A stretch of DNA of 64,000 nucleotides from Ctena decussata (Eukaryota; Mollusca; Bivalvia; Lucinida; Lucinidae), in the NCBI GenBank assembly GCA_963989385.1, contig OZ022500.1:117655842-117719841 (forward strand). The letters are read 5' to 3'. The notes beneath the pieces are model-generated. The model made no database searches. It was not told the origin of the DNA and was given only the letters and a program-made list of their open reading frames with translations. Position 1 is the stretch's first letter; the number at the start of each line of letters is the position of its first letter. The position numbers were made by a program, and so were the translations under genes. This document shows, in pieces, positions 59,365 to 64,000 of the stretch.

Positions 59365-61519
59365 AAGGGAGTACGAGAAGGGAGTACGGGGACAGATGTG
59401 GTTTTGGTTGAAGGATTTTTTAAATGGTAGAACTGCAGTTTGTTCACTCAGAAACCAAGAGGGAATTCAGTTTGAAACTAAATTAGGTTTACCTCAGGGA
59501 TCAGTACTATCCCCTTTACTGTTTAATTTATTTATTGCTGACATATATGAATCAGTGACAAGTCATAAAGTTAAATTTGCTGATGATGGTACTATTTGGA
59601 GAAGTGGCCAAGATTTAGAAGAGTTATCGAAAGCACTACAGAATGACTTAGGCGAAATCGGGCAATGGGTGAGAAAGTGGCGAATGAAGGTAAATGTTGA
59701 TAAAACGGAATATTGTGTTTTCTCGAGAGACCAGACAGCTCTAGGTAGAACTTGTGAAATAAAAATGATAAACACAGTGTTAAAGAGGACAAGTAATCCT
59801 AAATTGTTAGGTGTAACTTTTGATGAAAAACTCACATTCAATGAACACATAAAACAGTTGGAACTGAGAGCCCAAAAAACTGTGTCAGCTCTTAGAACTC
59901 TGGGCAGGACAGAACGCATAGATCCAGATAATATGGTAAAATTGTATAAATGTGTCCTCCTCCCGCAGCTAGAATATGCCTCACCAGTTTGGCAGACAGG
60001 AAATTGTGAAGGACTAGAGAAGATTCAACGTAGAGGTCTATCTGCTTGTCTTGGTGTATCAGCTACTGCTGCCACAGAAGCACTAGAGGTAGAAGCAGGA
60101 GTTTTACCTTTAGATTTGAGAAGAGAAGAACTCGCAGTCAGGGAGCTTGGAAAGATCAAGGCAAAGAAAGATGGAGACCTTATCAAATCTTCACTATTGG
60201 AATGGGAAGAAGAATATCAAGAGGGATTTGAGAGAGTCATATCAGCATATGGAAAAATGGGGGTTCAGTTTGGGGACATGGTATCAAACACTGGAATGAC
60301 ATGCAATAACATAGAGCCTGAACCAGACTATCAGGAAACTCTACAGCCGTCAATCAGAAAACCAGACTACTGGAATAATCTAGGTTCGTCCAAGACCAGA
60401 ACGAAAATACAGGAAGAGGAAAGCAGGAAAATTATTGAGGCAGCCATAGATGACAGTGAGGTGGGCAGTGTCTTTGTTTTTACAGATGGATCGTGTTTAC
60501 AGAACCCAGGTCCCTGTGGGGCAGGAGCTTGCATCCTACTTCCAGGAAGTCATGATTTCATCAAATTAAAACAACCAGTCTCAAAGTTATCATCTATTCT
60601 TCTTGGGGAACTGGTGGAAATCTCACTGGCATTGCAATTTCTTGAAAAAGAATTCAGTAAAGTGCATTTCACCTGTATCAAGCTATTTTCAGACAGTCAG
60701 TCAGCTGTAGGAATAACATCATTAGGGTGGGACACAAAATTTCACAAACAGACAGTTTCTCAAATTCAAGATTCAGTAAAGCAGTTGCAGCAGAAAGGAG
60801 TTAATGTGCAGATAGCATGGTCTCCTGGGCATGCTGATATATTAGGCAATGAAATTGCAGATCTACTTGCCAAAGAGGCAGCCCAGGAGGCGAAAGAAAT
60901 GGAAGATGATAATAGATTGACAACCATGTTAGACATCAAAACAGCAGCTAGAGAGTCATGTGTGAAGAAATGGCAGAGTAGATGGGAGCAGTCAGACAAG
61001 GGAAGAACATTGTATGCTTACAGACCAAAGGTGGATGTAAAGAAAAAGAAGTACTGCAAGCCCAAATTTCCCCGAATTATATCAAAGTTACGAACTGGAT
61101 ATTGCTTAAATGAATATTTACATAAAGTAGGCCTTTCAGATTCTCCACACTGCACTTGTGGGGAGGTAGAATCAATTGAGCATTACATACAGGAATGTGA
61201 AAACTACGAAAACCTGAGAGAAGAATTATCAGTAAGATTATATCAGATGACTGGATTAACGGAGTGGACCCCAGCTTTATTTCTAGACATGAAAATAAGG
61301 GATGACCATGAAGAAAACAGACTGCAGTTAATTGAGATTTTTGACGACTTTGTGAGGAGATCAGCTCGGTTCACAACAAACTAGTCTTTTACCGTAAATT
61401 GAGTAAGCGCGCACCACCAAAAAAGTACCGGCGAGAAAGTACTGGGTTTTACCATTGAAGATATCATTTACCCGCGAGATACTTCGGCCATTAAGGGCTT
61501 GGATTACAACGATTACAAC
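59365..61519 (+). mobile_element. 5'-truncated LINE with RT and RNase H
   Basis: The LINE is bounded by a 10-bp target duplication GATTTTTGAG (59355-59364 and 61520-61529). The right copy overlaps the TIR of the surrounding DNA element, so the LINE inserted into that element. The 3' end is two-plus copies of ATTACAACG rather than poly(A). Only the C-terminal part of RT onward is present. Confidence 0.9.
59366..61384 (+). CDS. LINE ORF2 fragment: RT palm end, RNase H, CCHC
   Basis: Partial polymerase of the truncated LINE, 672 codons without a stop and without its native start; the frame begins at the truncation point (first in-frame ATG near 59396). Numbered from the TTG at 59360: LGLPQGSVLSPLLFNLFIAD (42-61) and FADD (73-76) are RT motifs, while the first palm Asp is lost. 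RNase H follows with TDGS (375-378), Glu 417, FSDSQSA (443-449) and SPGHADILGNEIAD (488-501), so all catalytic acidic residues can be seen. A terminal CCHC-type finger (C598, C600, H608, C613) ends the protein. RT followed by RNase H fits the I/R1/LOA group of LINEs; clade is not assigned. It cannot prime RT activity as it stands. Confidence 0.9.
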   Translation, partial: REYEKGVRGQMWFWLKDFLNGRTAVCSLRNQEGIQFETKLGLPQGSVLSPLLFNLFIADIYESVTSHKVKFADDGTIWRSGQDLEELSKALQNDLGEIGQWVRKWRMKVNVDKTEYCVFSRDQTALGRTCEIKMINTVLKRTSNPKLLGVTFDEKLTFNEHIKQLELRAQKTVSALRTLGRTERIDPDNMVKLYKCVLLPQLEYASPVWQTGNCEGLEKIQRRGLSACLGVSATAATEALEVEAGVLPLDLRREELAVRELGKIKAKKDGDLIKSSLLEWEEEYQEGFERVISAYGKMGVQFGDMVSNTGMTCNNIEPEPDYQETLQPSIRKPDYWNNLGSSKTRTKIQEEESRKIIEAAIDDSEVGSVFVFTDGSCLQNPGPCGAGACILLPGSHDFIKLKQPVSKLSSILLGELVEISLALQFLEKEFSKVHFTCIKLFSDSQSAVGITSLGWDTKFHKQTVSQIQDSVKQLQQKGVNVQIAWSPGHADILGNEIADLLAKEAAQEAKEMEDDNRLTTMLDIKTAARESCVKKWQSRWEQSDKGRTLYAYRPKVDVKKKKYCKPKFPRIISKLRTGYCLNEYLHKVGLSDSPHCTCGEVESIEHYIQECENYENLREELSVRLYQMTGLTEWTPALFLDMKIRDDHEENRLQLIEIFDDFVRRSARFTTN

Positions 61520-61798
61520 GATTTTTGAGCATAGAACTTCAAGCGCCTGTGGTTGAATAAACAATGTTTGAAAGTTGTTTCAACGTGGTTAGCATGCTGG
61601 ACGGATCCAAATAAAATTATATTTGGTGATAATTTGAGATCAATTTTGTTGGTTCTCCATAACCATAAACGTTGTGACCCGACACTGAAATTGCCTCGCC
61701 GAGGTCCCGGAAACTATGGACCAAAACACAACCATACCTGGATGTCCTAAATCCAGTGATCTCGTAGTCTTTGTCTTCTTGTTAAAAAACAGGCCCAG

Positions 61799-61932
61799 AG
61801 GTTATAAAACTTGAGTACAGCTTCAAACTCAAAATAAAGCACACTGATAAGTTGTTTCCGAGCACATGCTCGGAAGCAGCCAATCAGTGTCCTTTATTTT
61901 GAGTTTGAGATTATTCTTAAGTTTTATAACCT
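61799..61932. mobile_element. 134-bp foldback element, AGGTTATAAAACTT ends
   Basis: AGGTTATAAAACTTGAG and TTCAAACTCAAAATAAAG on the left face CTTTATTTTGAGTTTGAG and TTAAGTTTTATAACCT on the right, with CCGAGCACATGCTCGG at the centre. It lies downstream of the Rho GTPase exon on that gene's strand and could be in its 3' UTR or just beyond. Confidence 0.8.
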
Positions 61933-62160
61933 CGAACCCAGGTTTTATTTCAGTGTCTCTCAGTGTACGCTTGTCACTGGAGTCTGGTGTCGGTCATTAT
62001 CCCTTAACGGACCAAGCATCACTTGTCAATAACTCAGCTAAATTCAGCAGCCTTTATATGTCTGACATGTCTTCAGAGTGGTGGAATCCCTTTGATATAG
62101 ATATGCCATGAGTGTCCACGTTATTATTGCACATTGACTAAATAAAACGTTTTTTTCACG

Positions 62161-62316
62161 CTATACGATTGAACATATACCATGTGAATGGTTAGGTTTT
62201 GATGGTACGAGAACACAGCGAACTGCCTCATCGAATACATTCTTTAGTCCTTCCCGTGTCTTAGCTGAACATTCGGTGTACTTCGCTGCTTTGATTTTAT
62301 TCTTCAGTGAAATACC
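62161..62316 (-). CDS. Rho-family small GTPase, last coding exon
   Basis: This 156-bp exon encodes the last 51 residues of a Rho/Rac/Cdc42-type GTPase, a membrane-anchored switch for actin and polarity signalling. A splice acceptor (TTTAATCTGTTTCAG) precedes it in phase 0. The residues include KYTECSAKT, the G5 guanine-binding loop (SAK), then [15 protein letters not shown], the conserved final helix. The frame ends with CSIV and a stop, a CAAX box for prenylation. Val at the X position suggests geranylgeranylation or farnesylation; which is not decidable. The sequence between helix and CAAX is not strongly basic, unlike Rac1. Earlier exons (P loop, switches) were not found up to 64000, so they lie beyond the window. 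It is the only host protein-coding exon I can support. Confidence 0.9.
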   Translation of the reverse strand, partial: GISLKNKIKAAKYTECSAKTREGLKNVFDEAVRCVLVPSKPNHSHGICSIV

Positions 62317-63694
62317 CTGAAACAGATTAAATTATATTTATTTAGTAATCTACATTTGACTGGCTACAACGTACTCCAAGAGCCCAGGAGGGGTGTGTTA
62401 CAGGGAAGAACTTGCTTCCCCAGAGGGAGCAAATTCTTTCATATAAGAGTACCATCCTAAATAAGTCGAATAAAGTACAGGAGATTGTACTCGGTTCCAG
62501 TTCATTCCATTCCATTCTTCTCCAATACATTCCATGGTTTAAACTATGATGAGAATGATAGGTTTTGAATAACGTTGCGCGGTGATGAAGACAGAAGGTT
62601 TTACATGTAGATACAAACTCAAGAAATATACATGCATGCACACAATGTCGATTTTCAAACCATTTATATAACAGCAATTTTATGTTTTATACGTTAGTAG
62701 TGAGGTAGAACAAAGTCAAGGTAGTCAGACCCGGATCCAGGGGGTGGGCTTTGGGGCTGCAGCCCCGCCACTTGGCCTGGTTAGATCAAATATATCTTGT
62801 TACATCTCATTAGAATCGCCTATATTTCAAGGCAAAAATAACATCAAAATTTCTCATCAAATTGATCCCTAATTATGTCATACACTTTCAAGCTCCAATT
62901 TCCCCCATCCCCCACATACATCTCGGCACCTCCCAGCCCCACCAGTTATCCAGAGCCCCGCAGATATGTGGTGGGCTGAATCCGGGCCTGGTAGTAGCCT
63001 CTTACACAGCATATTTCAAGCCCGTATTTTTTTTTCATTTTTGCTGTGGACTACATGCAGTGTAGGTGATATCTTTAAACTGATCAATTTTCAACTTCAA
63101 AGTATAATTCGACATTGATTCAAGACTGAATGACAATGATTGAATCAATATTTAGGACTCAATGATGAACCAACAATATTGAGGTCCCAAGGTTGAATCA
63201 ATATTGAAGTCTTAAGGCTGAATCAATTTTCAAATTCAAGATATAATTCAACATTGATCCAACACTGAGTCTTAACACTGATTCAACATTAAATGCCTGC
63301 TGGCTGCTCCTACAGGAGCAAATTCTTTCCTTTATGAGTTGACTTCCATTGTGATAGGAAGCAAAGATGAGAATGGCAGGGTTCCTACCTTGAACTTATA
63401 CCTATATCCACTTTAAATAATTCATGATGCATGCATTCATACTCTTAAGGCAAATTATACAGTTTCGGTGGACGCAATTCTGCAGAGTTTTCATTTTGGC
63501 CTCTCTTTTGAATGGGGATCAACTCTTAAAGTTTAGTGTTTGCTTCTTTAGGACCAAATTCTTTCCTTCGAGAGTAGGTTCCTTTTCGGACAGTCTCGGT
63601 CCTCCGGTGAAGCAAAGTAACATGAAGTTAAAAGCTGTTTCCTTTTGTAACAATGGCTATAAAAGATGCAGGTAAACCCATTCATTCTAAGTCT
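62317..63694 (-). other. Upstream intron of the Rho GTPase gene (presumed)
   Basis: From the splice acceptor upwards on the minus strand the sequence is non-coding. It contains short dispersed words (CAAATTCTTTC at about 62425, 63320 and 63550) and a GTTGAATC-word repeat. No further exon of the GTPase was recognised. Confidence 0.5.
63095..63305. repeat. TTGATTCAA/GTTGAATCAA word-iterated element, one terminus
   Basis: ACATTGATTCAA, GATTGAATCAATATT and related words recur about ten times in both orientations across 200 bp. It ends with GCCTGCTGG, the complement of the CCAGCAGGC terminus seen at 48347 and 57650. The left terminus is not recognisable. Confidence 0.65.
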
Positions 63695-63917
63695 GGGGCC
63701 GTATTCATAAACCGACTTAAGTGGTTGCTATGCTGTTGCTAGGGCTAAATATCTATAAAGGAGATTCCCTACAACTGTGAAATTTGGTCTGGAGGAACAG
63801 TCTTACAAAGACTGTTCCTCCAGACCAAATTTCATAGTTGTAGGAAATCTCATTCAAAGAATTTTAGCCTTAGCAACAGCATAGCAACCACTTAAGTCAT
63901 TTTATGAATACGGCCCC
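63695..63917. mobile_element. 223-bp foldback MITE, GGGGCCGTATTCATAAA ends
   Basis: GGGGCCGTATTCATAAA, then GACTTAAGTGGTTGCTATGC on the left, are repeated inverted on the right (GCATAGCAACCACTTAAGTC ... TTTATGAATACGGCCCC). The centre GTCTGGAGGAACAGTCTT/AAGACTGTTCCTCCAGAC is perfect. Arms are about 108 bp. No target duplication is clear. It lies in the presumed GTPase intron. Confidence 0.9.
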
Positions 63918-64000
63918 TGATTCTGCTCCATATCACAAGGAAATATTCTCCTATTCATGCGTATATTAAATGCAAAAAATAGGAGTGTAGTAATCTTGAT

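Larger units (their letters stand above)
58487..61551. mobile_element. TIR element with perfect 24-bp ends, carrying a LINE
   Basis: The ends are perfect inverted repeats of 24 bp (58487-58510 and 61528-61551, beginning CACAGGCGCTTGAAGTTC). They are flanked by GTTGAAT (58480-58486 and 61552-61558). Without the LINE it would be about 900 bp and non-coding. Its interior holds a further inverted pair, CCATTACGGTCTCCAATTTCC (58595 on) against the complement of about 59086-59109. Superfamily is not assigned; a 7-8 bp duplication fits hAT-like elements best. Confidence 0.85.

Noticed and set aside
1..64000. CRISPR arrays, operons, ribosome binding sites, bacterial promoters
   Set aside because: The repeats lack short-repeat/unique-spacer structure. 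Splice sites, SINEs, LINEs and LTR elements show that the DNA is eukaryotic.

Overview
This is a eukaryotic, repeat-dominated window with no bacterial-type gene organisation. It holds long AT-rich non-coding stretches, tandem arrays, nested retrotransposons, many foldback/MITE-like elements, tRNA-derived SINEs, microsatellites, and one recognisable host exon. Several repeat families, recalled from general knowledge and not searched here, point to a lophotrochozoan, most likely a bivalve mollusc: iterated GACCTTGA/TCAAGGTCA blocks, the 'CAAGTTTGTTCAAATGGTGGCCCC' family, and the 'CGACACGAGAAAACCAACAA' MITE.

Layout. (1) 1-28369 is a large tandem array built from two modules, A (about 930 bp) and B (about 450 bp). 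They are combined irregularly as AB, AA and BB, with 18 A and about 13 B copies. (2) The array is split at 10221-16143 by a Ty3/gypsy-type LTR retrotransposon on the minus strand. Its LTRs are nearly identical (2 differences in 244 bp), it has a clear primer-binding site and polypurine tract, and a 4-bp target duplication. Its long gag ORF is open and starts with a helix-hairpin-helix motif, but protease and most of RT are absent and only eroded RNase H, linker and integrase remain. (3) A 5'-truncated LINE (28370-31337, minus) sits inside the last B module. A 402-bp TIR element (31343-31744) landed exactly at the LINE/satellite boundary. The array ends at 31767. (4) 31768-48300 is mostly non-coding DNA with SINEs, minisatellites, microsatellites and diverged tandem repeats. 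(5) 48347-50385 holds a foldback element, a Tc1/mariner-type MITE and a 910-bp inverted duplication. (6) 51340-57300 holds tandem and 'word-iterated' repeats, including eight 146-bp units carrying nuclear-receptor-like half-sites. (7) 57463-61932 is a nest of palindromic elements and a TIR element (58487-61551) carrying a 5'-truncated LINE with RT and RNase H. (8) 62161-62316 (minus) is the last coding exon of a Rho-family small GTPase ending in a CAAX box. Its other exons must lie beyond the window.

Genes do not act together as a pathway here. What the sequence records is a layered history: satellite expansion by module shuffling, then LTR, LINE and MITE insertions with readable target duplications. 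The most unusual signals are the two-module satellite, the gag-intact/RT-deleted LTR element with young LTRs, a minisatellite apparently grown from integrase coding sequence, and several families whose interiors are short words iterated in both orientations.
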